Notes: a model not told the origin generated them from the letters alone. A DNA stretch of 37,340 nucleotides from DATBDE01 sp045805605 (GCA_045805605.1 JBJMKX010000164.1:1-37340), one strand, 5' to 3'; shown: positions 7,281 through 15,177, counted from the first letter of the stretch. Translations and numbers: made by a program.

Positions 7281-7954
7281 TTGGCGTGCACCTGCGCTAA
7301 ACCGACCTTCCCAAAGCGGCGTTCACAGAGTCAAGGAGGACAACGGCGTCTGGCGTTACGTCGTGGCAGCGTCGCAGTGCGCGTGGGAAGGACAACCCCT
7401 AGACCGCGTTCTCAGCCAGACCTGCAGCAGTCCCAGGTACGGAAGCTACGCAGAACACACTGGAGCACGGTGGCGGTCACAGTTCTGCCGGCAGCCCGCG
7501 CTTCAACCGCCGGATCACACGCGCCTCGTCGACCCGGATCGCCCGCTGCTCGCGCAGCGTGAGACAGTCGGAACAGATTACTCCGTGCCGCATGCATGGA
7601 CGAGCGGGGCGCGCGCTCACGATCTTGGCTCGGGCGGTCGCGGTCGCGCGCTGCACGCAGCTCGCACCCGGGAACTCGACGATCATTGTGCGTCGCCGAT
7701 CCCCTGGGCTTGCGATCACGAGGTGACCGTCGCTGTCGCGCTACCCCTTGAAGCCAACGAGCTGCGCCCGGGCGCGGTAGGTCGTCGTCCCTACACCGGC
7801 GATCCTCGGAGTGGCGTCGCCGATGTCGGGCGGCCGCTGGCGAAGTAGTGCGCTGACGCTGGTGTTAACCGGCGCGAAGTCGACCTGCTGCGCCCCGTCA
7901 TCTTGCAGGGTCTTGACATCCCAGCGCTTCGCTCTGTAAGCGGCGTTTCGCCAT
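7281..7954. other. Long gap with one weak ORF
   Basis: This 674-base stretch has no gene I recognise. The minus-strand frame 7477-7719 (80 residues) contains CMRHGVICSDC followed by a charged helix (LREQRAIRVDEARVIRRLK). It might be a small or eroded zinc-knuckle protein, but has no ribosome site and no family match I know. The plus-strand frame across 6937-7848 is the antisense of the collagen gene plus unstructured residues. The region may hold decayed coding sequence. Confidence 0.4.
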
Positions 7955-8260
7955 TCAGCGCTGCCTAGGCGCCTCGTCAGGCCAGTGGCCGTACTCGTCG
8001 AAGTAGCGGCGCGCCGCTTCCTCCTGGTCGCGCTCTCGGTCGCCCTCCACTCCGAGCCGGAAGACGACGTTCAGTCCGATCAGGCCGATGCCGCCGCCGA
8101 CGGCCATCATCCCGATCTCGACTGAGGCGCCGGCTGCCGCCGCGGCGATCCCGCCGACGATGAGGACCAGGCCGATCCCGTAGCGGACGAACCACAGGCC
8201 GGCACGTCCCCAGTTCCACGGCTCGGGCGACGAGGCGGTCGAGTGGGCGGGATCGGCCAT
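7955..8260 (-). CDS. Small two-helix membrane protein, unknown
   Basis: 101 residues. After a polar N terminus with WNWGRAGLW there are two hydrophobic segments: YGIGLVLIVGGIAAAAAGA (about 27-46) and IGMMAVGGGIGLIGLNVVF (about 48-67). A charged cytoplasmic-type tail ends in RYFDEYGHWPDE. No family is recognised. It lies head-to-tail with the lipoprotein gene upstream on the same strand, 89 bp away, so cotranscription is possible. Confidence 0.6.
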   Translation of the reverse strand: MADPAHSTASSPEPWNWGRAGLWFVRYGIGLVLIVGGIAAAAAGASVEIGMMAVGGGIGLIGLNVVFRLGVEGDRERDQEEAARRYFDEYGHWPDEAPRQR

Positions 8261-8349
8261 CGGGTTCCCACGGGTACCCGCCTGCCGGCGGGTCCCATGC
8301 GCGCGTATCGCGACCCCGCCGTCCGATTCCTGCAGGGCGGCTCGACGAG

Positions 8350-8820
8350 CTAGCTGTTGTTGACCGCGTTCTGCAGGTCCTGGGCGTCCTTGCTGACCTT
8401 CTGGACGTCCGACTGAAGCTGCGGGACGAGCGCGACGAGGCCCTGTGCGTCGCCCCTGGTGGCGCTCTGCACCTTGTCGCTGATGTCGTTGACCGTGCCG
8501 CTGAAGTGCTGCAGGTCGTTGACGAGCTTGTCCTGCTCGTCCTTGGCATCGCTGGGCGGATCGAGGCTGTTGAGCTTGTCGGTGAACTTCGTCACCGCGC
8601 CCTTGAACTCGCCGGCGGCGGCACGGAACTGGGTGGGCGACTGCGCTCCGCCGAGGCTGGTGCCGGCCTGCTGGGCGTCGGTCTTGAACTGCTGGGCGGC
8701 TTTCGTGACCTGCTTCTTGTAGTCATCGCTGTCGCTGCCGCCGCAGCCCGCGACGAGGAGCGCGCCGCCCACCACCGCGGCCACGACGGCCACGGTCCGG
8801 CGCGAGCGGAGTCCCGTCAT
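8350..8820 (-). CDS. Secreted lipoprotein with coiled-coil-like body
   Basis: 156 residues. The N terminus is a lipoprotein signal: Arg-rich n-region, hydrophobic VVAAVVGGALL and lipobox LVAGC with Cys at about 26. The mature part is Gln/Asp/Lys-rich and mostly helical (YKKQVTKAAQQFKTDAQQ; DAKDEQDKLVNDLQHF; LQSDVQKVSKDAQDLQ), without other cysteines. A good ribosome site (GGAGGAAGG) precedes ATG 8820. The role is unknown; such proteins sit on the outer face of the cytoplasmic membrane. Confidence 0.75.
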   Translation of the reverse strand: MTGLRSRRTVAVVAAVVGGALLVAGCGGSDSDDYKKQVTKAAQQFKTDAQQAGTSLGGAQSPTQFRAAAGEFKGAVTKFTDKLNSLDPPSDAKDEQDKLVNDLQHFSGTVNDISDKVQSATRGDAQGLVALVPQLQSDVQKVSKDAQDLQNAVNNS

Positions 8821-8995
8821 TACGTCCTTCCTCCCCCATTCGGAGTCGATGGACGGACGCTATACGCCCGGGTGGCGGCAGGCCAGAATCCGTGCAAAAC
8901 GAGTCGCCGCCTGCAACCAAGTAGACGGGCGTCGCTGCGCAGTACCGAGCGGCGGTTCGCCGGACGGGAAGCGGCCCAACCGCCCGGGCAGGCGT

Positions 8996-9241
8996 TCAAG
9001 CGAACGGCCGCTCGCGGCTGACCCAGCGGCCGGTGGCGCCGGCCAGCCACATCCCCAGCCCGATGACGGTCGGGGCGGTCGCCAGGGCGGCCAGCATGAG
9101 GCCGGCCGCTTGGAGGAAGCCGTCGAAGACGACGATGAGCAGCACGCCGATCAGCGCAGCGATGACGCCACCAAGCAGCCATCGGGATCCGTGATGCTTG
9201 AGCCGCTTCGAGCGGCGGGAGAGCGTCGTTCGATCCTCCAT
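8996..9241 (-). CDS. Small membrane protein, two transmembrane helices
   Basis: 81 residues. A basic N terminus (RRSKRLKHH) is followed by two hydrophobic helices (WLLGGVIAALIGVLLIVVF, then a second through LMLAALATAPTVIGLGMWLAG) and a short charged tail. ATG 9241 is used because the longer upstream frame reads antisense to the PAP2 gene. It is divergent from that gene with a 55-base shared upstream region. No family is recognised. Confidence 0.6.
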   Translation of the reverse strand: MEDRTTLSRRSKRLKHHGSRWLLGGVIAALIGVLLIVVFDGFLQAAGLMLAALATAPTVIGLGMWLAGATGRWVSRERPFA

Positions 9242-9296
9242 GTTGGATTTGCTGCCCCTTAGGTGGCGCTGACAATCGTCGGGGTAGCCTTCGCTT

Positions 9297-10139
9297 GTGC
9301 CCCGCCGTCCGATTTGGCTGCTGATGGCTGCCGCCAGCTGCGCCGCCGCGGCGGCCCTGATCTGGATCGCGGTCGCGTTCTCCGCGTCCGCGCGCTGGCT
9401 CGACGTCGCGGCCGGCCACGGCTTCTTCGACCTGCAGCGCCCGGCGCTGGTGCCGATCGCCAACGCGGTCTCGCATTCAATGGACGCGGCGGTCCTCGTG
9501 CTTGCGGGCATCGCGCTCGTGGCGGTCGCCCTCGTGCGCGGACAGCCACGGGTGGCCGCGGCCGTCCCGGTCATCCTCATTGGCGCGAACGTCACCACCC
9601 AGCTGCTCAAGCCCGCGCTCGCCTATCCTCGCTTCTCCGAGTGGCTGGGCGACCGCCAGATCGGCGACGGGTCGTGGCCCAGCGGCCACTCGACGGCGGC
9701 CATGGCGATCGCCTTGTGCGCCGTGCTCGTGGCGCCACAGCGACTGCGGCCGGCGGTTGCGGCCATCGGGGCCGTGTACGCCGTGGCGATCGCCTACTCG
9801 CTCGTGACGCTCGGTTGGCACTGGCCCTCGGACGTGCTCGGCGGCTTCCTGGTCGCCGCGACGTGGACCCTCGTGGCGGTCGCCGCGGTGCGCGCGGCCG
9901 AGCGCCGCTACCCCGCGGGCGCCGGGCGCGAGGCCGCACTCCGCGTGCGCGACGCGCTCACCCCGCCGGCGGTGGCGGCAGGTGCTGCGGTGGTGGTCGT
10001 CGGCGCGCTCGCCCTCGCCAAGCCGCGACCCGTGCTCGGCTACATCGCCGAGCATCCCGCCGCGCTCACCGGCGCGCTGACCATCGCCGCGCTCGGCACG
10101 GTGCTCGCGACCGGCCTGGCGCTGGTTCTGCGCCGCTAG
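9297..10139 (+). CDS. PAP2-superfamily membrane phosphatase
   Basis: 280 residues with about eight hydrophobic segments. The three phosphatase motifs are in order: K105-x6-R112 (C1), P128-SGH131 (C2) and S168-LVTLGWH175-WPSD179 (C3). These match lipid-phosphate phosphatases such as undecaprenyl-pyrophosphate or phosphatidylglycerophosphate phosphatases. The Arg normally following Ser in C3 is Leu169 and the Pro after R112 is Phe, so the site is slightly atypical. The C-terminal third adds extra hydrophobic helices not needed for catalysis. The start is GTG 9297. It converges with the CobT-like gene, with one base between stops. Confidence 0.82.
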   Translation: MPRRPIWLLMAAASCAAAAALIWIAVAFSASARWLDVAAGHGFFDLQRPALVPIANAVSHSMDAAVLVLAGIALVAVALVRGQPRVAAAVPVILIGANVTTQLLKPALAYPRFSEWLGDRQIGDGSWPSGHSTAAMAIALCAVLVAPQRLRPAVAAIGAVYAVAIAYSLVTLGWHWPSDVLGGFLVAATWTLVAVAAVRAAERRYPAGAGREAALRVRDALTPPAVAAGAAVVVVGALALAKPRPVLGYIAEHPAALTGALTIAALGTVLATGLALVLRR

Positions 10140-10140
10140 G

Positions 10141-10650
10141 CTAGGCCGCTCGAACCCGCGGCCGAAGGTTCGGCTCGAGCGCGATCGCCACGGCGGCGCC
10201 GGCCCGTGCGGCGGCCCCGTCGGCGACGTAGGCGAGGCCGTGCTCGCCCGCGCCGAGCGCGAGCCCGCAAAGGAATGCGATCTCTGCATCCCCGTGCCGG
10301 CGCAGCGTGCCAAGCGGACCATGCTCGGCGGCGACCAGCGCCTCGGTTACCTGCTCGCCGCGCTCCGGCGCTCCGCCCGACCCGACGAGCATGGTTACGC
10401 CCTCATCGGCGGCCATCGCTGCCGCGGCGCGTCCCGCGTCGACCGCCGCAGCGACGTCGACCACCTCGAGCGGCGGCTCGGGCCCGGGCCGTTCGGCGCG
10501 GATCTCCCGCTCGACCACGGGCGTGCCGGCGCCCAGGCAGCCCTCCAGCCACGACGGCGCTGCGGCGTCAAAGGGCGCGATCGGAATCGGCGGACGCGCC
10601 GGGTGCCGCCGGCTCGACCGCTCTACTCCCGGCCGGCGCCCGGCTCCCAC
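10141..10650 (-). CDS. Degenerate CobT-like (NaMN:DMB phosphoribosyltransferase-like) protein
   Basis: About 169 residues from a GTG at 10650 that overlaps the adenosyltransferase by 28 bases (start uncertain). The segment VVDVAAAVDAGRAAAAMAA followed by DEGVTMLVGSG aligns by eye with the CobT stretch just before its GEMGIGNTT active-site loop. Here that loop is replaced by VGSGGAPERGE. The following GPLGTLRRHGDAEIAFLCG and a DG-AAARAGAAVA stretch resemble the CobT region around 'EIAALAGAxLGAA' and 'DGFxATAAAL'. The catalytic loop and the final ~80 residues of CobT are absent, so normal lower-ligand activation is unlikely. The operon context with an adenosyltransferase supports a cobalamin link. 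The homology is my reading and needs a profile search. Confidence 0.5.
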   Translation of the reverse strand: MGAGRRPGVERSSRRHPARPPIPIAPFDAAAPSWLEGCLGAGTPVVEREIRAERPGPEPPLEVVDVAAAVDAGRAAAAMAADEGVTMLVGSGGAPERGEQVTEALVAAEHGPLGTLRRHGDAEIAFLCGLALGAGEHGLAYVADGAAARAGAAVAIALEPNLRPRVRAA

Positions 10651-11186
10651 AGCGGCTCCTCGCCGCGGTTGGCGCCGCGCGCGAGGATGAACAACAGGTC
10701 GGAGAGCCGGTTGAGGTAGCGGACCACCTCGGGGTTGAGCTCGTCGCCGGCCTCGATCGCGCGCCGCTCGGCCCGCCGGCAGACGGTGCGGCACACGTGC
10801 AGCTGCGCTGCGGCGGCGTTGCCGCCCGGAAGCAGGAACGACCGCAGCTTCGGCAGCGTCTCGTTGACCTCGTCGCAGCGCTGCTCGAGCCACTCGGTCT
10901 GGTCGGGCGTGACGCGCAGCCGCTCGCGCTCCGCGTCCTTGTCGGCGGGCACCGAGATGTCGGCGCCGAGGTCGAAGAGGTCGTTCTGCACGCGCCGCAG
11001 CCAATCGGCGTACTCCTCGGGCAGCTCCGAGGCGGTGAGCGCGAGGCCGAGCTGGGCGTTGAGCTCGTCGAGCGTGCCGTAGGCCTCGATCCGTGGATGC
11101 GTCTTCGGGACCCGGCTCATGTCGCCAAGGTGGGTTTCCCCGCCGTCGCCGAGGCGCGTGTAGATGCGGGTCAGGTTGACGGTCAC
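10623..11186 (-). CDS. pduO: Cob(I)alamin adenosyltransferase, PduO type
   Basis: 187 residues, full length for the PduO/MMAB family (PF01923). The ATP-binding N terminus TRIYTRLGDGGETHLGD is intact, as are RIEAYGTLDELNA, the FLLPGG turn, the CRTVCRRAER helix and NRLSDLLFILAR near the end. The enzyme transfers the adenosyl group of ATP to cob(I)alamin, making coenzyme B12. It is divergent from the riboswitch-led uptake operon with about 50 bases between, so salvage and adenosylation are genetically adjacent. No riboswitch precedes this gene itself. Confidence 0.93.
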   Translation of the reverse strand: MTVNLTRIYTRLGDGGETHLGDMSRVPKTHPRIEAYGTLDELNAQLGLALTASELPEEYADWLRRVQNDLFDLGADISVPADKDAERERLRVTPDQTEWLEQRCDEVNETLPKLRSFLLPGGNAAAAQLHVCRTVCRRAERRAIEAGDELNPEVVRYLNRLSDLLFILARGANRGEEPLWEPGAGRE

Positions 11187-11235
11187 CGTTTTCGAGTCTA
11201 GGCGCCTTGCACCAGGCGGTACGATCTTCCGCGCT

Positions 11236-11400
11236 CAGGGTCGGTGGTGAGGGAAGCCGGTGAAAATCCGGCGCGGACCCGCCACTGTGACCGGGGACGC
11301 CCGCCGCACGCGCGAGCGCAGCCACTGGGGAGCCGACGGTGACCTGGGAAGGCGCGGAGGGAAGACAGCCCGGAAGCCAGGAAACCTGCCCCGACCGAAG
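11236..11400 (+). promoter_or_regulatory. Cobalamin (adenosylcobalamin) riboswitch
   Basis: The conserved core is directly visible: closing stem P1 GGTCGG (11239-11244) with CCGACC (11391-11396); GGGAAGCCGGTGAAAATCCGG; the GCGGACCCGCCACTGTGA segment; GCCACTGGG; and the B12 box AGCCAGGAAACCTGCC (11375-11390). This is a class-I-like layout. It lies directly upstream of the DUF4430/ECF operon, so that operon is expected to be repressed when intracellular B12 is plentiful. Confidence 0.95.
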
Positions 11401-11408
11401 GCCGACAT

Positions 11409-11431
11409 AGCCCTCGCGGAAAGGGGTGGCT
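11409..11431 (+). promoter_or_regulatory. Candidate ribosome-site-masking hairpin of the riboswitch
   Basis: AGCC (11409-11412) can pair with GGCT (11428-11431), enclosing the purine-rich ribosome site GGAAAGGGG of the first operon gene. No T-tract is present, which argues for translational rather than transcriptional control. This is inference from a short stem. Confidence 0.4.
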
Positions 11432-11434
11432 CAC

Positions 11435-12571
11435 ATGCATCGTCGTCTTCTCGTGGCTTGCGCCCTCGCGCTGGCCGTGTTCGCCTGCGCGGCGCCTGGC
11501 GCGTTCGCCGGCACGCCCGCGAACGTCACCGTACGGATCGAGGGGCAGGACCACACGCTCCTGCCGACCACCGGCGTCACGACCTCGACCGCGCCCGTCC
11601 CGGGGAGCGGCGCCTCCGGGACCTCGGCCGCCGGCGCGATCGATCTCGCCACCGGCGGCAACTGGGATCGCCAATGCTTCACCCAGCAGCTCATGGGCGA
11701 GATCCACAACTTCTCGCACAACGACTACTGGGCGTTCTGGATCAACAACCACTTCTCGAGCGACAAGGGGATCTGCGACTACGAGCTCGGGGAGGGCGAC
11801 CAGGTCCTGATGCTCGTCGACGTCGCCGACCAGAACTTCAACCCGACGGTCACGCCTCTGGCCCTGCGCGACGTACCCGCCCACGCCGACGCCGGGGTGC
11901 CGTTCACCGTCACCGTGGTGCACTACGCGTTCGATGGCACCGCCTCGCCGGTCGCCGACGCCACCGTGAGCGGCGGTGGGATCAGCGCGACCTCCGGCCC
12001 GGACGGCAAGGCGACGCTGACGGTCCCGGCCGCCGGTACGGTGTCGCTCAAGGCCGACAGGAGCGGGTACGCGCGGTCGGCATCGTCGGCCGTGTGCGTC
12101 TCCAACGGCAGCGACGGCACCTGCGGGGCGGTCGCCGGCGCGCCGGGGTCCGCGTCCGGCGGCGCCATCGGCTCGGGCGCAGGCGGGCCGGGTGGCGGCG
12201 CCGGCTCGGCCGGGTACGTGGCCCCGCACGCGTCGCTCGCAGGCCTGTCGACGGGCAAGCGGTTCTCGGTGCGCCACGCACCACGCACGCTGCGCGGTCA
12301 CGTCGACGTGGGCTCGAGCCCGCTCGCCGCGGTCAAGCTGCGCCTCGTGCGGCGAGCGCGCGGCAACTGCGCGTACTTCAGCGGTCGCGACGCCCGCTGG
12401 CACCGGACGCGGCGCTGCGGCCGCGGCTACTTCTTCCGCGCCGGCGACTCGCCCGACTTCTCGTACCTGCTGCCCGAGCGGCTTGGCCGGGGCCGCTACA
12501 CCCTCGACGCCGCCGCCATCGACGCCGACCACGTCAACCAGGTCACGCGCGTGACCTTCCGGGTCGGATGA
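11435..12571 (+). CDS. Exported DUF4430 (transcobalamin beta-domain-like) protein, first of three
   Basis: 378 residues. A signal peptide (LLVACALALAVFACAAPGAFA) leads into a DUF4430 domain: NVTVRIEGQDHTLLP, then CFTQQLMG, the signature YWAFWINNHFSSDKGICDYEL and GEGDQVLMLV. An Ig-like domain follows (about 145-210), then a Gly/Ser/Ala-rich linker and a C-terminal beta-rich domain with several Cys (CAYFSGRDARWHRTRRCGRGYF). ATG 11435 is chosen over GTG 11426 because the ribosome site GGAAAGGGG is 8 bases upstream of it. DUF4430 is the fold of the C-terminal B12-contacting domain of transcobalamin and intrinsic factor. Directly under a B12 riboswitch, it is probably an extracellular corrinoid-binding subunit. 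Confidence 0.8.
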   Translation: MHRRLLVACALALAVFACAAPGAFAGTPANVTVRIEGQDHTLLPTTGVTTSTAPVPGSGASGTSAAGAIDLATGGNWDRQCFTQQLMGEIHNFSHNDYWAFWINNHFSSDKGICDYELGEGDQVLMLVDVADQNFNPTVTPLALRDVPAHADAGVPFTVTVVHYAFDGTASPVADATVSGGGISATSGPDGKATLTVPAAGTVSLKADRSGYARSASSAVCVSNGSDGTCGAVAGAPGSASGGAIGSGAGGPGGGAGSAGYVAPHASLAGLSTGKRFSVRHAPRTLRGHVDVGSSPLAAVKLRLVRRARGNCAYFSGRDARWHRTRRCGRGYFFRAGDSPDFSYLLPERLGRGRYTLDAAAIDADHVNQVTRVTFRVG

Positions 12572-13308
12572 CGGTTCGCGCCGGCATCGCGGTCGCGGCA
12601 GCGGCGCTTGCCGTTGTCGCGACGCCTGCTTCGGCCACGACGCCGCGCGTCGACGTGATGGTGGTCGGCAAGTCGTCCGTGCTGCAGGCGCCGACGACCG
12701 TGGCGGCGCGCGCGACGAAGGTGAGGGTGGGCCGGCGGTCGTGCACCGTCGCGACGGGGACGCCGCTCGGGGCGCTCGCCGCGGTCCGGCGCGCCGGCGG
12801 GCCTCCGTACCACGTGCGCGACTTCGGCTCGTGCTCGCGCCGGGCGGCCGACGCCGGCGGCCTGTTCGTCGACCGGATCGGCTCCGAGCGCAACGCGGGC
12901 TCGGACGGCTGGGTCTACAAGGTCGGCCGCAAGGCGGGCACGACATCGGCCGCCGACCCGAGTGGCCCGTTCGGGACCGGTCGCCGGCTGCGGACGGGGC
13001 AGCAGGTGCTCTGGTACTGGTGCACGCTCGGGTCCGCAGAACGCTGTCCGCCCACGCTGTCGACCGTGCTCGACGCCTCGCGCGTCACGCCCGGCGCCCC
13101 GGTCCGTGCGACGGTGACCGCCTACGACGACGACGGCCATGGCACGCTTGCCGCCGGCGCGACGATCGCGTTGGGCGGCGCCACCGCGACGGCCGGCCCG
13201 GACGGCTCAGCGACCCTCGCGGCACCCGCGGCGCCGGGCAGCTACGAGGTGACCGCGACCGCTTCGGGCGACGTGACCGGCTTCCCGGCGAAGCTGGAGG
13301 TGGGGTGA
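12568..13308 (+). CDS. Exported DUF4430 protein, second of three
   Basis: 246 residues, starting at an ATGA overlap with the first DUF4430 gene. Signal peptide GIAVAAAALAVVATPASA. The DUF4430 core is RVDVMVVGKSSVLQAPTTV, then RRSCTVATGTPLGALAAV, the diagnostic SDGWVYKVGRKAG and TGQQVLWYWCTLG. The C-terminal ~75 residues form a bacterial Ig-like domain (VTPGAPVRATVTAYDDDG, then PGSYEVTATA). No membrane anchor is visible, so it is secreted or held by partners. Likely ligand: cobalamin or a related corrinoid, inferred only from the riboswitch and fold. Confidence 0.75.
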   Translation: MTVRAGIAVAAAALAVVATPASATTPRVDVMVVGKSSVLQAPTTVAARATKVRVGRRSCTVATGTPLGALAAVRRAGGPPYHVRDFGSCSRRAADAGGLFVDRIGSERNAGSDGWVYKVGRKAGTTSAADPSGPFGTGRRLRTGQQVLWYWCTLGSAERCPPTLSTVLDASRVTPGAPVRATVTAYDDDGHGTLAAGATIALGGATATAGPDGSATLAAPAAPGSYEVTATASGDVTGFPAKLEVG

Positions 13309-14258
13309 GGGGGAAGCTCGGCGCACCGCCGGCGATGTCCCGTCGCGCGCGGCGGCTGCTTGCTGTGGCCGCGCTCTGCGCGGCCCTCGTCGCTTCAGGC
13401 TGCGGGCTCGGCGCGGGAAAGGGGTCCGCCGACGTCCGGGTGACCGTGACGACCGACTTCGGTGGCCGGCGCGTCGGGGCGGCGACCACGAGCAAGACGC
13501 CCGGCGGCGAGACGGTCATGCGCTTCCTGCAGCGCAAATTTCGCGTGCAGACCCGGTATGGCGGCGGCTTCGTCGAGGCGATCGACGGGCTGTCCGGCTC
13601 CACGGCCGGCGAGCAGCTCGACTGGTTCTACTACGTCAACGGCATCGAGGCGAGCGTCGGCGCGGCGGCGATGCGCCTGCACCCCGGCGATCGCGTCTGG
13701 TGGGACCGCCACGACTGGACGGCGGCGATGCGCGTGCCCGCGGTCGTGGGCTCGTTCCCCGAGCCGTTCCGGTCTGGCAGCGGCGGCAAGCGCTACCCGG
13801 TGCGGATCGAGTGCGTCCGTGTCGGTGGGGCGGCGTGCACCACTGCGCGCGACCGGCTGCGAGCGGCGGGCGTCGAGGACGCCGCGGTCGCCGGCGCCGG
13901 CGGGACCGCGGGCAAGGACGTGCTCCGCCTGCTCGTCGGACCCTGGCGGGTCATCCGGTCCGACCCGGCGCTGCAGCAACTGCAGCGCGGACCGTCGGCC
14001 AGCGGCGTGTACGTCCGGCCGTCGGCGAGCGCGGGGTCGATCGCGCTGCTGAACGCAAGCGGCCGGCCGGCGGGTACGCTCGCCCCCGGCGCGGGGCTGA
14101 TCGCAGCGACGCGGATCGGCGACCAGCAGCCGACGTGGGCGGTCACCGGCGTCGACGACGCGGGCGCCCTGGCGGCGGCGCGAGCGCTGACGCCGGCGTC
14201 GCTCCATGATCGCTTCGCAGCGGCGGTGAGCGGCGGCGCGGTGAGGTCGGTGCCGTGA
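13305..14258 (+). CDS. DUF4430 lipoprotein, third of three
   Basis: About 317 residues from a GTG overlapping the previous stop (GTGA) with GGAGG just upstream; ATG 13335 is an alternative. The signal ends in a lipobox (LVASGC), so the protein is probably lipid-anchored outside the membrane. The DUF4430 part is ETVMRFLQRKFRVQTRYGGGFVEAI (partial), then EQLDWFYYVNGIEASVGAA and LHPGDRVWWDRHDW, the clearest DUF4430 signature of the three. A further ~190-residue alpha/beta region (YPVRIECV, VLRLLVGPWRVI, GVYVRP) follows that I do not recognise. It probably tethers the ligand next to the ECF transporter encoded downstream. Confidence 0.8.
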   Translation: MRGKLGAPPAMSRRARRLLAVAALCAALVASGCGLGAGKGSADVRVTVTTDFGGRRVGAATTSKTPGGETVMRFLQRKFRVQTRYGGGFVEAIDGLSGSTAGEQLDWFYYVNGIEASVGAAAMRLHPGDRVWWDRHDWTAAMRVPAVVGSFPEPFRSGSGGKRYPVRIECVRVGGAACTTARDRLRAAGVEDAAVAGAGGTAGKDVLRLLVGPWRVIRSDPALQQLQRGPSASGVYVRPSASAGSIALLNASGRPAGTLAPGAGLIAATRIGDQQPTWAVTGVDDAGALAAARALTPASLHDRFAAAVSGGAVRSVP

Positions 14259-14301
14259 GCGAGGGCGGCGGCACGCCGCATCGCGACGGGCCGAGGGCGC
14301 G

Positions 14302-15177
14302 ATGATCTACCGCCGCCGTCCCACCCCGCTTCACGCGACGCGGGCGTCCGTCGGCATCCTCTGGTGCGCGGCGCTCGGGGTCGTCGTCCTCGTCTGTGAC
14401 CACCCGGTCGTGCTCGTGGGCGCGCTCGCAGCGGTCGTGGGTGCCGGCGTCGCCGCGGGCGTCGGCCACGAGCTCGGCCGGGCGGCGCGCTTCGCGGTGC
14501 CGCTCGCGCTGCTCGTAGCGCTCATCAACCCGCTCGCGGTGCGTGACGGCCTGACCGTCATCGCCCGGCTGGGCGAGGTGCCGGTGCTCGGCCAGCTCGA
14601 CATCACGCTCGAGGCCACCGCCTACGGCGGCGTTCTCGCGCTTCGGGCCGTGGTGATCGTGCTCGTCGGTGCCCTGTACACGGCGGCGGTCGACCCCGAC
14701 GAGGTCTTGCGGATCTTCCGCCGCGCCGGTTTCCGCTCAGCACTGACCGCCGCGCTGGCCACCCGGATGGTCCCGGTGCTGACGCGCGACGGCGCACGCC
14801 TCGCGGATGCCCAGCGTTGCCGCCCGCCCGGCGCCGGGCAGCCGCGATCGCGCCGGGTCGCGATCGTTCGCGCCGTGGCGGCCGGTGCGCTCGACCGGGC
14901 CGTCGACGTCGCCGCCACGCTCGAGGTGCGCGGCTACGGGGCCGCGCGGCGCGGGGGGGCTGCCCGCGGGCCGTGGTCGCGCCACGATCTCGCGTTCGCG
15001 GCCAGTGCCGTCGCCCTCACCGCCCTCGCGGTGGTCGGGGCCCTGACGGGCGCGATCGGCTTCGACGCCTACCCGGCGCTGAAGCTCGAGAGCGGCGCGG
15101 CGGCATGGGCCGTTGCCGCGGCGATCCCGATCGTGGCTCTCCTGCCGTTCGCCGACCCGCGAGGAGTGAGCCGATGA
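14302..15177 (+). CDS. ecfT: ECF transporter transmembrane component EcfT (CbiQ family)
   Basis: 291 residues with hydrophobic segments at both ends and the EcfT cytoplasmic coupling helices in the middle. Typical pieces are PLALLVALINPL, the DPDEVLRIFRRAGFRSALTAALATRMVPVLTRD region (partial) and the second coupling motif EVRGYG (208-213). The first coupling motif, normally xARG, reads ADAQRCRPP (168-176) and is degenerate. EcfT links the ATPase pair to the S-component in energy-coupling-factor importers. It sits 43 bases after the lipoprotein and overlaps the ATPase gene (ATGA). Confidence 0.85.
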   Translation: MIYRRRPTPLHATRASVGILWCAALGVVVLVCDHPVVLVGALAAVVGAGVAAGVGHELGRAARFAVPLALLVALINPLAVRDGLTVIARLGEVPVLGQLDITLEATAYGGVLALRAVVIVLVGALYTAAVDPDEVLRIFRRAGFRSALTAALATRMVPVLTRDGARLADAQRCRPPGAGQPRSRRVAIVRAVAAGALDRAVDVAATLEVRGYGAARRGGAARGPWSRHDLAFAASAVALTALAVVGALTGAIGFDAYPALKLESGAAAWAVAAAIPIVALLPFADPRGVSR

